Shown: positions 46,885 through 57,293 of the stretch, piece after piece
Layout: the number at the start of each line of letters is the position of its first letter
How positions within the stretch are numbered: position 1 is the stretch's first letter
NCBI GenBank assembly: GCA_016025055.1
Contig: CP065590.1
Location: 806,001-870,000 of the forward strand
Source of the DNA: Chryseobacterium indologenes
Lineage (GTDB): Bacteria > Bacteroidota > Bacteroidia > Flavobacteriales > Weeksellaceae
Direction of reading: 5' to 3'
Length of the DNA: 64,000 nucleotides
The notes under the pieces: model-generated
The model's database searches: none
What the model was told of the DNA's origin: nothing
Seen by the model: the letters and a program-made list of their open reading frames with translations, nothing else
Program-made: the position numbers and the translations under genes

Positions 46885-47064
46885 TCAGTATTTTTTTCTG
46901 TTATACTTTTTCCAGTAAGGAAAATCATAAGTATAACACCAAAATCCGGATTTATCATTTATTTTCCTGAGAACGCAATAGCATCCGGAAACAATAAGCA
47001 TTGATAGTATAAATAAAATAATCAACTCCAAAATTAATGAATCATCAATAATTTCCATTATCAT
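46885..47064 (-). CDS. Small single-pass membrane protein
   Basis: 59 codons. An acidic N-terminus (MIMEIIDDSLILE), one hydrophobic helix (LIILFILSMLIVSGCYCVL) and a cytosolic, aromatic and basic tail (GFWCYTYDFPYWKKYNRKKY). The hydrophobic-then-positive design looks selected rather than random. It precedes the terminator-like hairpin of element 2. No family recognised; moderate confidence at this length. Confidence 0.45.
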   Translation of the reverse strand: MIMEIIDDSLILELIILFILSMLIVSGCYCVLRKINDKSGFWCYTYDFPYWKKYNRKKY

Positions 47065-47154
47065 ACAGTTTTTTTTAGTTTTTTATAATTAAAATTTAAC
47101 ACAAATCATTAAACATAATGTGAAAAAACTAGTACCAACTATATATTGATTAAA

Positions 47155-47176
47155 AAATCCTCATAGCGAGGATTTG
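47155..47176 (-). terminator. Terminator after the secreted protein gene
   Basis: AAATCCTC / GAGGATTT hairpin, followed on the minus strand by a T6 tract. Confidence 0.7.
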
Positions 47177-47209
47177 TAAATGTAGTTAAATATTTTGTCT
47201 TTCACAAAG

Positions 47210-47653
47210 TTATTCTTCCCAGATGATCGGAATATACACAGTAACATATCCATCAGCATCTACAGTAGCATCGGAAACAGTGGCCACTACCGATCCGTAG
47301 CCTACCCAACCTCCCTGGCCCTGCATGGCTGAAAAGGTATATGTACCCTCAGGAAGCCCGTCATAATATTGCGGAACCGTCTGAAAACCACCTCCGTAAT
47401 AAGTTTCATAGATATCTCCGGTGCTTGCACTTTCAGCAATAAAGCTCCCCACATCATAATTACCAGAAAGAATCTTAGTTCCGTCCTGTGCCAAAAGGCC
47501 ATAACGAATCTTATACGTCTGCTCTTTTTTCTCTCTATCAGATACTTCTGATCGTTCTTTAGACTGGGTTTTCATTACATCTGTAGATGAAAATGAAGTT
47601 GCAATAGTCAATAGCCCAATAATAGCCGATACTGTAAAAATTGATTTTTTCAT
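47210..47653 (-). CDS. Exported protein of unknown function
   Basis: 147 residues from the ATG at 47653 (MKKSIFTVSAIIGLLTIATSFSS gives a clear Sec signal); an in-frame start eight codons earlier is less suitable. Mature part: a lysine/glutamate-rich linker, then a small beta domain rich in Gly/Tyr (YETYYGGGFQTVPQYYDGLPEGTYTFSAMQGQGGWVGYG) ending in VYIPIIWEE. The pattern suggests a small immunoglobulin-like or prealbumin-like domain (GTYTF..., TVSDATVDADGYVTVYIPI). No family recognised. Confidence 0.65.
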   Translation of the reverse strand: MKKSIFTVSAIIGLLTIATSFSSTDVMKTQSKERSEVSDREKKEQTYKIRYGLLAQDGTKILSGNYDVGSFIAESASTGDIYETYYGGGFQTVPQYYDGLPEGTYTFSAMQGQGGWVGYGSVVATVSDATVDADGYVTVYIPIIWEE

Positions 47654-47677
47654 AATTAAAGTAATTTGGTATCTCAA

Positions 47678-48000
47678 AAATACGGAACTTATATGAATTC
47701 AATGAAAATTATGGATTAATTTAAATTTACAAATATTAATAAGTAAAAATTTCTTTGGAAAAACAGGAAACCTATGATTTATTTTACCTGAAAAGTTGAT
47801 TTCTAAGTGTAAAAGACTATTGACTCCATACGTTCAGATCGACATACAAATCACTGAAAAACAGAATCATACACAGGTGTTTTGATTCTGTTTTATTCTT
47901 CACTGACAACTTTAACACTCTTTAACTAAAATTTGGCTTCATAATTGAAAATAAAAACAAAACTAAAGTCGTTTTGGCTTAAGCTTATAAAATTTGAATT
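47678..48000. other. Divergent intergenic region
   Basis: 323 bp. An inverted repeat AAAACAGAATCA ... TGATTCTGTTTT at 47857-47894 with a 14-base loop and T-rich end looks like a terminator, though neither neighbour points at it; it may mark a small untranslated RNA. Promoters of both neighbours must be here but none fits the consensus well. Confidence 0.4.
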
Positions 48001-48558
48001 ATGAAAAAGATAGTGTTAGCAGGTTTTTTATCTGTTTTTTTGATAACTGCCTGTAAGAAAGATGACAGGGTGGCTGAGAAGTCACTTGAAGAGCAAAAGC
48101 TCGAATTTCAGGCCAGACAACTTGAAATAGAAAAACAAAAGCTGGCTATTGAAAAAGAAAAACTGGTCTATGAAGCACAGAAAAAAGTAGACAGTATTTC
48201 AGAAAGCAAAAAAGCGAAAGCTGCTGCTGCCAATAATTCAAAACCACAGATCATCAGAGAGACGAGAACTGTATATAGAGACAGAAGGTCAAACTCCAAT
48301 TCAGGAGGAAGCAGTAATGGAGGCTATGCAGATAACGGAAGTGGGACATCACAAGGAACTACTCAAAAAAGAGGAATGAGTAAAGCCGCTAAAGGAACCA
48401 TTATCGGTACCGTCGGTGGTGCTGCAGTCGGAGCCATTGTCGCTAAGAAAAACAGAGGTCTTGGTGCAGTGATTGGTGGTGTCGTAGGTGGTGCTACTGG
48501 ATATACTATCGGTAGATCACAGGACAGAAAAGACGGAAGAGTACAACCTCGCAGATAA
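48001..48558 (+). CDS. Glycine-zipper lipoprotein
   Basis: 185 residues. Lipobox LITAC (Cys18). A coiled-coil stretch with Glu/Lys/Gln repeats (EEQKLEFQARQLEIEKQKLAIEKEKL) of about 50 residues, a Ser/Gly-rich basic linker, then a glycine-zipper membrane-active segment (GTIIGTVGGAAVGAIVAKK... GAVIGGVVGGATGYTIG) of the YMGG/OmpA-like type. Probably an outer-membrane lipoprotein that inserts in or spans the membrane; exact role unknown. Confidence 0.85.
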   Translation: MKKIVLAGFLSVFLITACKKDDRVAEKSLEEQKLEFQARQLEIEKQKLAIEKEKLVYEAQKKVDSISESKKAKAAAANNSKPQIIRETRTVYRDRRSNSNSGGSSNGGYADNGSGTSQGTTQKRGMSKAAKGTIIGTVGGAAVGAIVAKKNRGLGAVIGGVVGGATGYTIGRSQDRKDGRVQPRR

Positions 48559-48580
48559 ATATTTTCAAGATAACATGTAA

Positions 48581-48610
48581 AGATTGCTTATTTTTAAGCA
48601 ATCTTTTTTT
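48581..48610 (+). terminator. Terminator after the glycine-zipper gene
   Basis: AGATTGCTT-ATTTTT-AAGCAATCT and a T7 tract ending right at the ATG of the next gene (48611), so the next gene starts without room for its own promoter downstream of the hairpin; its expression would depend on read-through or on a promoter within the zipper gene. Confidence 0.75.
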
Positions 48611-50244
48611 ATGATATTACTTCTCCTTTCTGCAATTTTTATTATTCCCGTCTTAACAGGTTGGGGAAAAATTTTTGAAAATCTATGGGGTAATGTATGG
48701 TCCGGGTTTTCAGGAAATATCTTATCCGGAATTTTAGGTATAAGCTTAGCCTGGACTCTTATTTCCTTCTTCTATCCCCTCAATATATATATAGAAATAC
48801 TTACTATCCTGGGCGGATTGTTGTTGTTTTTTAAAGATCGCCTCTATCTTTCTTTGTATCAGTTTCCGAGGAAGGATTATTACCTGCTAGCCTTTATTTC
48901 ATCAATCATTGTAATGGCAGGATCTTACTATCCTTACATCCTTGATCATTTCGGATATTACATCCCTTCTATTCAATGGATTAAGGAATATGGATTAGTC
49001 AAAGGGATTTCCAATCTGGACTTAACTTTGGGACAAATGTCGGTATGGCATATTTTTCAGGCTGGATTTTCAAATTTCTCTGATCCCTACCTGAGGATCA
49101 ATGCTATACTCCTGATCATTTACACTGTATATAGTATTGAGAAAAAGAGCTGGATATCGTTGTGTTTTATTCCGGTTTTATTACTGTTCTCACAGTCTCC
49201 AAGCCCTGATCTCCCGGCTATTATTTTTTCTTTGATTATCCTGCACGAAATAATTCAGAAGCGTAAAAACACAAAACTTCTTTTTGCTTTTTCGGTATTT
49301 GTTTTTACCATAAAGCCAACGATGATATGGTTGCCCATCCTGGCTTTCCTTTATAACATTTTTATTTCTCAGTCAGGTTTCAAAAAATTAATCCCGGGAA
49401 TTGCAATCCTTTTTCTATTCTTGATTAAAAATATATGGACCTTTGGATACCCGATATTTCCTGTGTCAGCAGGCGACCTTGGAGTATCCTGGAAACCCGA
49501 TATTGACATTTTAAAAACCTCTTCACAATACGCCATTAGAAAAACATATGACATGCAGTATTCCTACGAAGAAATTCAAAAATTTTCAGGCTGGGAATCT
49601 ATTAGAAACTGGCTTTTTCTGAAAGGAATCAAATCAAAAATCAATATTCTTCTCCTTTTAAGCCTCATTATTTTCACAATATACACCTGGATAAAAAAAC
49701 AGAAGCTGATCACTTTGATCTGGGTTTCATTATGCATAAAAACCATAATGATACTGGCTTTTTCAGCTCAATACCGTTTTTTTATTGATGTTTTTTTTGT
49801 TATTTTTTTCATTCTGTTCTACGAATATTTTGACAGAAAGAGGTCTGTTATTATTTTTTCGGTGTTAAGTACTATTCTTATTTCCTTACTCACCTTCCCT
49901 GCTCTTATTCAGCAGTACATTCCAAGTTTCAGACTGGGAAATTATATGGCAGGATTCGAAAAAGAACAACTTTACAAACCTTCAACTTATCAATATCACG
50001 ATTATAAAGAATATCAAATCGGGAACTTAAAGTTTAACGTTTCAAAAAATTATCCGTATAATTTTGATACTCCTCTTCCTGCAATATCTGAAAGTTACGT
50101 TTCTGAAGATATTAAAGCGGGAATTTTCCCTCAACTTATAGACAAAACTGATGTTAAAAAGGATTTATCTCCAGAAAACTGAGTCCACAAGAAAAAAAGG
50201 AAGCTGAGAAGGTCATTAATAATATCAAAAGCACTGATAAATAG
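48611..50244 (+). CDS. Polytopic membrane protein, LIC_10190-like (frameshifted near the 3' end)
   Basis: About 544 residues with at least ten hydrophobic helices and a soluble C-terminal tail of about 90 residues. The pattern of SPSPDLPAIIFSLIILHEI and KPTMIWLPILAFLYN is that of the LIC_10190 family, predicted polyprenol-sugar-type glycosyltransferases of outer-envelope glycan synthesis. The frame ends at 50182, but one more A in the run 50156-50160 continues as VKKGFISRKLSPQEKKEAEKVINN to a TAG at 50244. Family assignment is from general resemblance only. Confidence 0.7.
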
Positions 50245-50294
50245 AACAAATCCCGAAACTTTATTATGTGGAGAAAAAAAGGTAATTTTGTAAT

Positions 50295-51365
50295 ATGTTC
50301 AACACATTAGGTAATCTTCTTAGTCTTACAACATTTGGAGAAAGTCACGGAGTGGCTTATGGCGGTATCATCAATAATTTTCCGGCAGGTTTAACGGTAG
50401 ATCTCGATAAAGTTCAATATGAACTAAACCGAAGAAAACCCGGGCAGTCTGCTATAGTTACACAAAGAAAAGAAAGCGACACAGTAAAGTTTCTTTCAGG
50501 AATCTTTGACGGAAAAACTACAGGTACCCCTATTGGTTTTATTATTGAAAACGAGAATCAGAAATCAAAAGATTATGACCATATTGCCCAGGCGTATCGT
50601 CCCAGTCATGCTGATTTTACCTATGACCAGAAATTTGGTCTGAGGGATTATCGTGGGGGCGGAAAATCTTCAGCCAGAGAAACCATGAACTGGGTTGTGG
50701 CAGGAGCTCTTGCCAAGCAATTGTTACCCAACATTGAAATTAACGCTTACGTTTCTTCTGTAGGCGATATTTTCTGTGAAAAACCTTATCAGGATCTTGA
50801 TTTCTCCAAAACGGAAAGCAATGATGTCCGATGTCCGGATACAGAAACAGCTGAAAAAATGATCTCCAGAATCAAAGAGATTAAAAAAGAAGGTAATACC
50901 ATTGGCGGCACAATTACTTGTGTCATCAAAAATGTTCCGGTGGGAATCGGTGAACCTATATTTTCAAAGCTTCAGGCTGAGCTGGCAAAGGCAATGCTCA
51001 ATATCAATGCTTGTAAGGGCTTTGAATATGGCAGTGGTTTCTGCGGTGCAAAAATGACCGGGAAAGAACACAATGATGCTTTCAATACAGACTTCACAAC
51101 AAAATCAAATCTTTCAGGAGGTATCCAGGGAGGAATTTCTAACGGAATGGATATTTATTTCCGAGTAGCTTTCAAACCTGTAGCGACGATTTTAAGACCT
51201 CAGGACAGTATTGACAAAGAAGGAAATCCTGTAGTAGTGGAAGGAAAAGGACGTCATGATCCTTGTGTAGTTCCAAGAGCGGTTCCTGTAGTGGAAAGTC
51301 TTGCTGCATTTGTATTAGCGGATCTGTTTTTAATTAATAAAACAAGAAATATCAATAATTTTTAA
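50295..51365 (+). CDS. aroC: Chorismate synthase
   Basis: Last common step of the shikimate pathway, needs reduced FMN. 356 residues. [21 protein letters not shown] at the N-terminus, [29 protein letters not shown] in the middle and [24 protein letters not shown] near the end are all family signatures. No other aro genes adjacent. Confidence 0.97.
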   Translation: MFNTLGNLLSLTTFGESHGVAYGGIINNFPAGLTVDLDKVQYELNRRKPGQSAIVTQRKESDTVKFLSGIFDGKTTGTPIGFIIENENQKSKDYDHIAQAYRPSHADFTYDQKFGLRDYRGGGKSSARETMNWVVAGALAKQLLPNIEINAYVSSVGDIFCEKPYQDLDFSKTESNDVRCPDTETAEKMISRIKEIKKEGNTIGGTITCVIKNVPVGIGEPIFSKLQAELAKAMLNINACKGFEYGSGFCGAKMTGKEHNDAFNTDFTTKSNLSGGIQGGISNGMDIYFRVAFKPVATILRPQDSIDKEGNPVVVEGKGRHDPCVVPRAVPVVESLAAFVLADLFLINKTRNINNF

Positions 51366-51382
51366 CATAAATATTTTTCGTA

Positions 51383-51946
51383 ATGAAAAATTACTGGGAT
51401 AAAGGAATTTCTTTCGAAGAATACCTTCAGATTGCAAAAAAAAGATTAGAAAATCCGGCCAACCAGCAGGAAGCTGATTATAAACAATATTATGAGCTCG
51501 GACTTCAAAGGATGGACAGAACTATAAAAAAGTATGTCCCGGATGAAGAGCAGGTAAAAGAATTAGAGGCAAAAAACTTTGACGGAAAAATTTTAATTAT
51601 TTCCGAAGCATGGTGTGGAGACGCCAGTGCAACCGTACCTGCCCTTTTCAAATTTTTTGAAGGACACAACGACGTAAAAGTTTTTCTTCGTGACAGTGAT
51701 AAAAGTCTTATCAATCAGTTTTTAACCAATGGGACAGAATCTATCCCCAAGGTCCTTATTCTTGATAAAGATTTTAATGTGAAAAATTCTTGGGGCCCTC
51801 GTCCTAGATATGGTTATGAACTTCTTATGAAATACAAGGCAGATCCCGAAGCCTATCCAAAAGATATGTTCTATAATGATCTGCAGATATATTATGCCAA
51901 AAACAGAGGAAAAGATGCTGTTCAGGAAATTTTAGATCTTCTATAA
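51383..51946 (+). CDS. Thioredoxin-family protein (single-cysteine WCGD type)
   Basis: 187 residues, no signal peptide. The thioredoxin fold has SEAWCGDASATVPALFKF in place of the usual CxxC, with only one cysteine, and a cis-Pro region ESIPKVLILD. This is the Thioredoxin_9 group; a helical N-terminus of about 60 residues precedes the fold. Not expected to be a normal disulfide reductase. Ten bases before the next thioredoxin-like gene. Confidence 0.87.
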   Translation: MKNYWDKGISFEEYLQIAKKRLENPANQQEADYKQYYELGLQRMDRTIKKYVPDEEQVKELEAKNFDGKILIISEAWCGDASATVPALFKFFEGHNDVKVFLRDSDKSLINQFLTNGTESIPKVLILDKDFNVKNSWGPRPRYGYELLMKYKADPEAYPKDMFYNDLQIYYAKNRGKDAVQEILDLL

Positions 51947-51956
51947 AAAACAGAAT

Positions 51957-52496
51957 ATGAAAAAGAATATCATTTATGTTGTATTAATTGCGGTCATTGC
52001 CATCGTTGTATTGGTACCGGGAATAAGAAATTTTCTTAAAGACCAGTTCTTCCCGATTGCAACGATTGAAAATGCCGTACATATAAGTGAGGAAGATTAC
52101 GACATTGATCTGAAAGGGATCAATGCTCCCAGTACCAATCTTAAAACCTTTAAAGACAAGCCTGTTTTCCTGAATTTCTGGGGAACCTGGTGCCCGCCAT
52201 GCAGAAAAGAATGGCCGTCTATTCAAAAATTGTACGATTCCAGAAAAGGCAATGTAGATTTTGTGCTTATTGCGATGAATGACAAAGAAGAGGATGTGAG
52301 AAAGTTTTTAAAAGAAAACAATTATACTGTTCCGGTTTATATTGCTCAAAGTCCTATTTCTGAAAAAATTCTTCCGAAAGTATTTCCTACAACTTTCCTT
52401 TTGGATAAGACCGGAAGGATCCTTATCAAGGAGGACGCTACAAAAGATTGGGATTCAGAGACTGTACATCAGTTCATTGACAATATCATCAAGTAA
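51957..52496 (+). CDS. TlpA-family membrane-anchored thiol-disulfide oxidoreductase
   Basis: 179 residues. An N-terminal uncleaved helix (IIYVVLIAVIAIVVLVPGI) anchors the protein; the periplasmic thioredoxin fold has FLNFWGTWCPPCRKEWPS with catalytic CPPC and cis-Pro in KVFPTTFLLD. Usual jobs of this family are cytochrome c maturation and disulfide reduction in the periplasm. Confidence 0.92.
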   Translation: MKKNIIYVVLIAVIAIVVLVPGIRNFLKDQFFPIATIENAVHISEEDYDIDLKGINAPSTNLKTFKDKPVFLNFWGTWCPPCRKEWPSIQKLYDSRKGNVDFVLIAMNDKEEDVRKFLKENNYTVPVYIAQSPISEKILPKVFPTTFLLDKTGRILIKEDATKDWDSETVHQFIDNIIK

Positions 52497-52580
52497 TTTT
52501 TTTAACTAAATTTATAATTAGTTGGTACAGGATTTGTGAAATTTATAGTGTTGAAAAGTTTATTTAAATCTGAACACAAA

Positions 52581-52922
52581 ATGAAATATTCAAAATTAAA
52601 TCTTGCAAAAGAAGCTATCAATCACAAGGGCTTTATAAAAAAGATCCCTGATATTTTCCGAATGGTTAAAATGTGGAGAAAAGGTATTTATCCTATGAGA
52701 TCCATCGACATTATTCTTCCGTTACTCGGAATTTTATATGTCATCTCTCCTATTGACCTTCTTCCCGAATTTGCCATTCCGGTTCTTGGGGTAATGGACG
52801 ACTTAGCCGTTTTATCGCTGACGATTCCTAAACTCATCAAAGAGGTTGACAAATTTTTACTTTGGGAAGCTGAGCGAAAATATAGCGGTACCCAGGTTAT
52901 TGATGCTGAAATAATAAAATAA
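52581..52922 (+). CDS. YkvA-like DUF1232 membrane protein
   Basis: 113 residues from the ATG at 52581 (MKYSKLNLAKEAINHKG); a GTG 45 bases upstream is possible. The DUF1232 core is RSIDIILPLLGILYVISPIDLLPEFAIPVLGVMDDLAVL, a short hydrophobic hairpin with the PxDLLP motif. Function unknown. Confidence 0.86.
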   Translation: MKYSKLNLAKEAINHKGFIKKIPDIFRMVKMWRKGIYPMRSIDIILPLLGILYVISPIDLLPEFAIPVLGVMDDLAVLSLTIPKLIKEVDKFLLWEAERKYSGTQVIDAEIIK

Positions 52923-52935
52923 TAATTATCAAATA

Positions 52936-52967
52936 CAAACCATCCCGGAAATTCGGGGTGGTTTTTT
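52936..52967 (+). terminator. Terminator after the DUF1232 gene
   Basis: AAACCATCCCG / CGGGGTGGTTT stem with T6 tract. Confidence 0.87.
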
Positions 52968-52990
52968 ATTTACAAATACACGATAAATTT

Positions 52991-53019
52991 TTGAGCCTTG
53001 TTTCAAATCCTTAAATTTG
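52991..53019 (+). promoter_or_regulatory. Promoter of the fused pyrEF gene
   Basis: TTG (52991-52993), 18 bases, TAAATTTG (53012-53019), good match to the consensus; ATG 20 bases downstream. Confidence 0.68.
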
Positions 53020-53038
53020 CAATATCTAATAAAAAATA

Positions 53039-54418
53039 ATGGAAAGTAAAAAAGAATTCTTCTTAGAGTGTTATAAACTGGGCATCATCAAATTCGGAAG
53101 GTTTACTTTGAAAAGCGGTATCGAAAGTCCTTTTTATGTAGACTTAAGACCTTTGGCCTCGGATCCGAAAATTTTAAAAAAACTGGCGAATTATTTACTG
53201 GAAATGCTTCCGTTGGATAATTTTGACCTGATCTGCGGTGTTCCTTATGCTGCCCTTCCTATGGCTACAGCAATGTCTCTGGAAAGTTACATTCCATTAA
53301 TTATAAAAAGAAAAGAAGCAAAAAGCTACGGAACCAAGAAACTGATTGAAGGAATTTACCAGAAAGGACAAAACTGTCTTTTGGTAGAAGATGTCATCAC
53401 TTCAGGGAAATCTTTATTAGAGACCATTCCGGAAATTGAGCAGGAAGATCTAAAAGTTTCTGATATCGTAGTCGTTTTAGACAGAGAACAGGGAGGAAAA
53501 CAGCTATTGGAAAACAAAGGCTACAGAGTATATACCCTTTTCAACATTTCGGAGGTATGCGATATTCTTCAGGAAACAGGAGAATTATCTGATGAGGAAG
53601 TAAAAAGAATTCAGGATTTCTTACAAGGCAATCACATTCAGTTTGAAGAAGAGATCAGACCTTCTTATGAACAAAAACTTGAAAATGCCCAACATTCAGT
53701 TTCCAAAAAATTACTGGAAGCGGCATTAGCTAAAAAATCTAACCTGATTGCTTCCGCTGACGTTACCACGACGCAAGAACTATTGGCTTTGGCAGAGAAG
53801 GTAGGTCCGCATATTGTTGCTTTAAAAACTCATATCGATATTATTTCAGATTTTGAATATGAAAAAACAATAGTTCCTTTAAAAGAAATTGCTGCTAAAC
53901 ATCAGTTTTTATTAATGGAAGACAGAAAGTTTGCTGATATAGGAAATACTCAGGAATTACAATTTACCAGCGGAGTCTTTAAGATTACAGATTGGGCAGA
54001 TTTTGTAACTTCCCAGGTGATCGGAGGTTTTGAATCTCTGGATTGTTTCAAAAATGTAGGGGTTGTAGCTATTGTGGGCATGTCTTCAAAAGGCACATTA
54101 ACTACTGCAAACTATCGTGAGGAAGCCTTAAAAGTAGCAATATCACACCCGAATGTTATCGGTGGAGTATCTCAGAACAAGATTCCCGAAGACCTTTTAT
54201 TATTTACTCCGGGAGTCAATCTTGCTGATTCGGGAGATGGTAAAGGGCAGCAATATAATACTCCTGAACACGTGTTCAAGACTCTGCATACAGACTTTAT
54301 CATTGTGGGAAGAGGCATCTATAAGTCTGATGATCCTGAAGCATCTGCCGTTACGTATAAAACCGAAGGATGGAATGCGTATATTAATTCTTTGGAAAAA
54401 AAAGCAATTCAGAATTAA
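53039..54418 (+). CDS. pyrEF: UMP synthase-like fusion: orotate phosphoribosyltransferase + OMP decarboxylase
   Basis: 459 residues with both last steps of UMP synthesis. N-terminal OPRT domain (about 1-205): FTLKSGIESPFYVDLRPLAS, PRPP loop VEDVITSGKS at 116-125. C-terminal OMP decarboxylase (about 215-459): catalytic LKTHIDI (Lys263) and DRKFADIGNT at 295-304, LLFTPGVNL and FIIVGRGIY for phosphate binding. The domain order and the DRKFADIGNT form are those of eukaryotic UMP synthases rather than of the E. coli PyrF (DLKFHDIPNT type). No break between the domains. Both active sites look intact. Confidence 0.92.
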   Translation: MESKKEFFLECYKLGIIKFGRFTLKSGIESPFYVDLRPLASDPKILKKLANYLLEMLPLDNFDLICGVPYAALPMATAMSLESYIPLIIKRKEAKSYGTKKLIEGIYQKGQNCLLVEDVITSGKSLLETIPEIEQEDLKVSDIVVVLDREQGGKQLLENKGYRVYTLFNISEVCDILQETGELSDEEVKRIQDFLQGNHIQFEEEIRPSYEQKLENAQHSVSKKLLEAALAKKSNLIASADVTTTQELLALAEKVGPHIVALKTHIDIISDFEYEKTIVPLKEIAAKHQFLLMEDRKFADIGNTQELQFTSGVFKITDWADFVTSQVIGGFESLDCFKNVGVVAIVGMSSKGTLTTANYREEALKVAISHPNVIGGVSQNKIPEDLLLFTPGVNLADSGDGKGQQYNTPEHVFKTLHTDFIIVGRGIYKSDDPEASAVTYKTEGWNAYINSLEKKAIQN

Positions 54419-54446
54419 AATCTTAGAAAGTATATACAAAATAAGC

Positions 54447-54454
54447 TATATTTG
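54447..54454 (+). promoter_or_regulatory. TAnnTTTG promoter element for the M1-like gene
   Basis: TATATTTG, 17 bases ahead of the TTG start at 54472; no clear -33 element. Confidence 0.4.
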
Positions 54455-54471
54455 AGCTTTATCACCAGTAT

Positions 54472-57293
54472 TTGAAAAAGATCAGTATTTGCCTTATTTT
54501 GTTTTGGGGAGTTGCACAGGTTTCTGCGCAAAAAGACAGCATCTATATTGAAGCCAGATTGTCTTCAGACAGAAAATCCCTTGAAATCAATCAGGAGATT
54601 GTCTATCACAATCATTCTGAAAAAGATCTTCATACGGTAAAACTCCTGAACTGGATTTCGGCATATAACAGGCGTGGAACCTCTTTAGTCTACAGAAAAC
54701 TGGAAGACAGGAATCACGACCTCCATTTTGCAAAAGACAGTCAACTGGGTAAATTACTTGATCTAACCGTCAAAAGTTCAGAAAATCAGGTGATCCCTGT
54801 CAATACCCTTTCAGATGAAAATCTCTTTATTCCTCTGAAAGAAGTTTTGCAACCAGGTAAAAGCATTACACTGCAATTACAATACAGGATGCAGCTTCCC
54901 GACAAGACATTTACGGGATATGGAACATCCGATCAGAATATTGCATTAAAATATTTCTTTATTGTTCCGGATCATTTTGATCCGGACAATATTTCTGAAA
55001 GAAAATATCACGATATTGAAGAACCGGTCAATTTTAATACCTTCTGGACCGTCAATTTTGATATTCCTGTCAATAGTTTTGTGGAAGGGAACCTCCCGCA
55101 GACACAGATGAATTCTTTTAAAGGATATCTGGACTCCGACCCGGAATTCTTAATTTCACCAATTACTTATCCGTCTATTAAAACTAATATTGACGGAAAT
55201 ACTACTGAGATCAAATTTGGTTACAATTTAAAACCGGAAGAAAAGCAGGATCTTGAGTTTTACCTGCCACTTCATTTAAAATTTCTAAAAGAGAGAATCG
55301 GAAGCCTCCCTGAAAGTATTTTTATTTCAGATAAGTTCAAGGCAAAGGAAGATTTTTTCGGAAATAATGATATTAAATTCTGGAAATTCAGATTTCAGCT
55401 ATTCACCGATGCTGAAAAAACTGATCTTGATTATTTGGGAATCATCACCAAAAAGATCCTGAATGAAAGCGTAATTGCCGATAAACAAAAAGATCACTGG
55501 TTTACGAATGGGGTAAAGTCATATCTTGAGATCCAATACCTTGACAAATTCTACCACGATACAAAACTCCTGGGTATGCTGCCGGAAACAAAAATTTTCG
55601 GAATAAAACCTTTAAAATTTTTCCATGCCTCTAAGCTTAAACTTCTTGATCGTTATGGTTTAACCTACCAGTATATCATGCTGCAAAACCTGGATCAAAA
55701 GATTGAAGAGGATTTTACCACCCTGAGCAATTTCAATGAGATGGCCATCAGCAGCTTTGAAACGGGAAGTCTGTTGAGCTATTCTGCAGACAAAATGGGA
55801 AGTGAGCGTTTTAACGATATTCTAAAAAATTATATCACTCAAAATTCCGGAAAAAGGATTAATCCTGAAGAATTTCTGAAAACTCTTTCCGAAAAAGACA
55901 AATCGACAACTTATCTTTCGGACTTTTTGAAACATAAAAACAGAGTCGATTTCAAGCTGGGTCATATTGATAAAGAAAATGATTCTTTACAAATCAAAAT
56001 CTTAAAAAATACAACCGCATCGATCCCGGTAAAAATGGAAACTCAGACCAAAGAAGGCCAGAAGAAAACATATTGGATAGAAACCGAGGAGAACAAGGAT
56101 GCAACAACTATTTCTCTTCCTGCTTCCGACAATATTTATAAGGTTACCCTCAACAGTGGCTACATTTTTCCTGAATCGAAATACAGGGATAATTTTCTCT
56201 ATGCTAAAGGTTTATTTTCCAATACCAAAAGAATCAAGCTAAAATTAATAAAAGATATTCCGGATCCGGAATATAATGAGATCTATATAAGCCCCAGAGT
56301 ACGTTTCAACAATACGTATGATAAGTTTCTTCTGGGTATTAATCTTAAAAACCAATCTTTTTTGATGAAAAGTTTCTGTATTCCGTTACTCCGACTTACA
56401 GTACGGGGACTGGAAAACTGACGGGATCAGGAGCTGCTTCCTATTCTTTCTTACCTGCTGAAAGCATAATCCGAAGCCTTACATTGGGTGCTTCGGGCTC
56501 TTACTTCCATTATGATTATGGTTTAGCATATAAAAAAGTAGGATTATTTTCAAATATTAATTTCAGGAAAAACCCAAGGAGTACTGTAAGCAGAAGCTTA
56601 GGATTTTCCTATAATTATTTTGAAAGAGATCTGAGCCCTAAAATGATTGCCAATAATGATTATAAAAAATATAATCTCTGGAGCCTGGGATATGGTTATA
56701 CAGACAACAAAATGATCCATGAAAAAAGCTTTAGTCTGAGTACGCAGGGAATGGAAGATTTTAACAAAATTACCGCTGAAGGCTTCTACAGATGGGAATT
56801 TGCTCCGAAACAAAAATTAAGTCTTCGTCTATTTGCCGGATACTTCGTAAGAAATGATACCAGAAACAATTTGTTTGATTACGGAATTTCCAGGGTATCC
56901 AACTATTCTTTTTCCTATAATCTTTTGGGAGAAAGTGCAGATAGTGGCCTTCTTTCTCAGCAGTTTATTCTGGCGGACGGAGGATTTAAATCTTTTATTC
57001 CGGGTACGGTCAATCAATGGATCACTTCTTTCAATGTAGATTCAAGTGTCTGGAAAATATTTCATGTATATGCTGATGCAGGAATATATAAAAATAAAGA
57101 TCTTCCTTCTAAGTTCATCTGGGATAGTGGTATTAAGGTGAGAATTATTCCTGATTTTCTGGAAATTTATTTCCCGATACAATCTTCTTTAGGATTTGAA
57201 CCTGCCTTCAAAGATTATGCGAAGCGCATCAGGTATACCCTGGTCCTTAACCTGAGTTCTATCATTAATGCGGCCAGAAGAGGATGGTACTAA
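54472..57293 (+). CDS. M1-peptidase-like exported protein lacking the zinc motif (frameshifted)
   Basis: 940 residues after adding one T to the run 56358-56363, which continues NQSFFDEKFLYSVTPTYSTGTGKL into the last 300 residues. Signal peptide MKKISICLILFWGVAQVSA (TTG start). The first half resembles M1 aminopeptidases (beta domain, then YFFIVPDHFDPDN and DHWFTNGVKSYLEIQYLDKFYHD, which corresponds to the WLNEGFATY region), but no HExxH is present, so catalysis is unlikely. The C-terminal third is rich in alternating aromatic strands (FHYDYGLAYKKVGLFSNINFRK...) as in outer-membrane beta-barrels. Reading it as an inactive gluzincin joined to a barrel is inference. Confidence 0.72.

Noticed and set aside
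46831..47004. 57-codon plus-strand frame starting MMKKIYLEK after hairpin element 2
   Set aside because: It overlaps the minus-strand membrane peptide, which has a more protein-like composition; the shared ATGATG belongs to the repeat element, whose other copy opens only a 12-codon frame.
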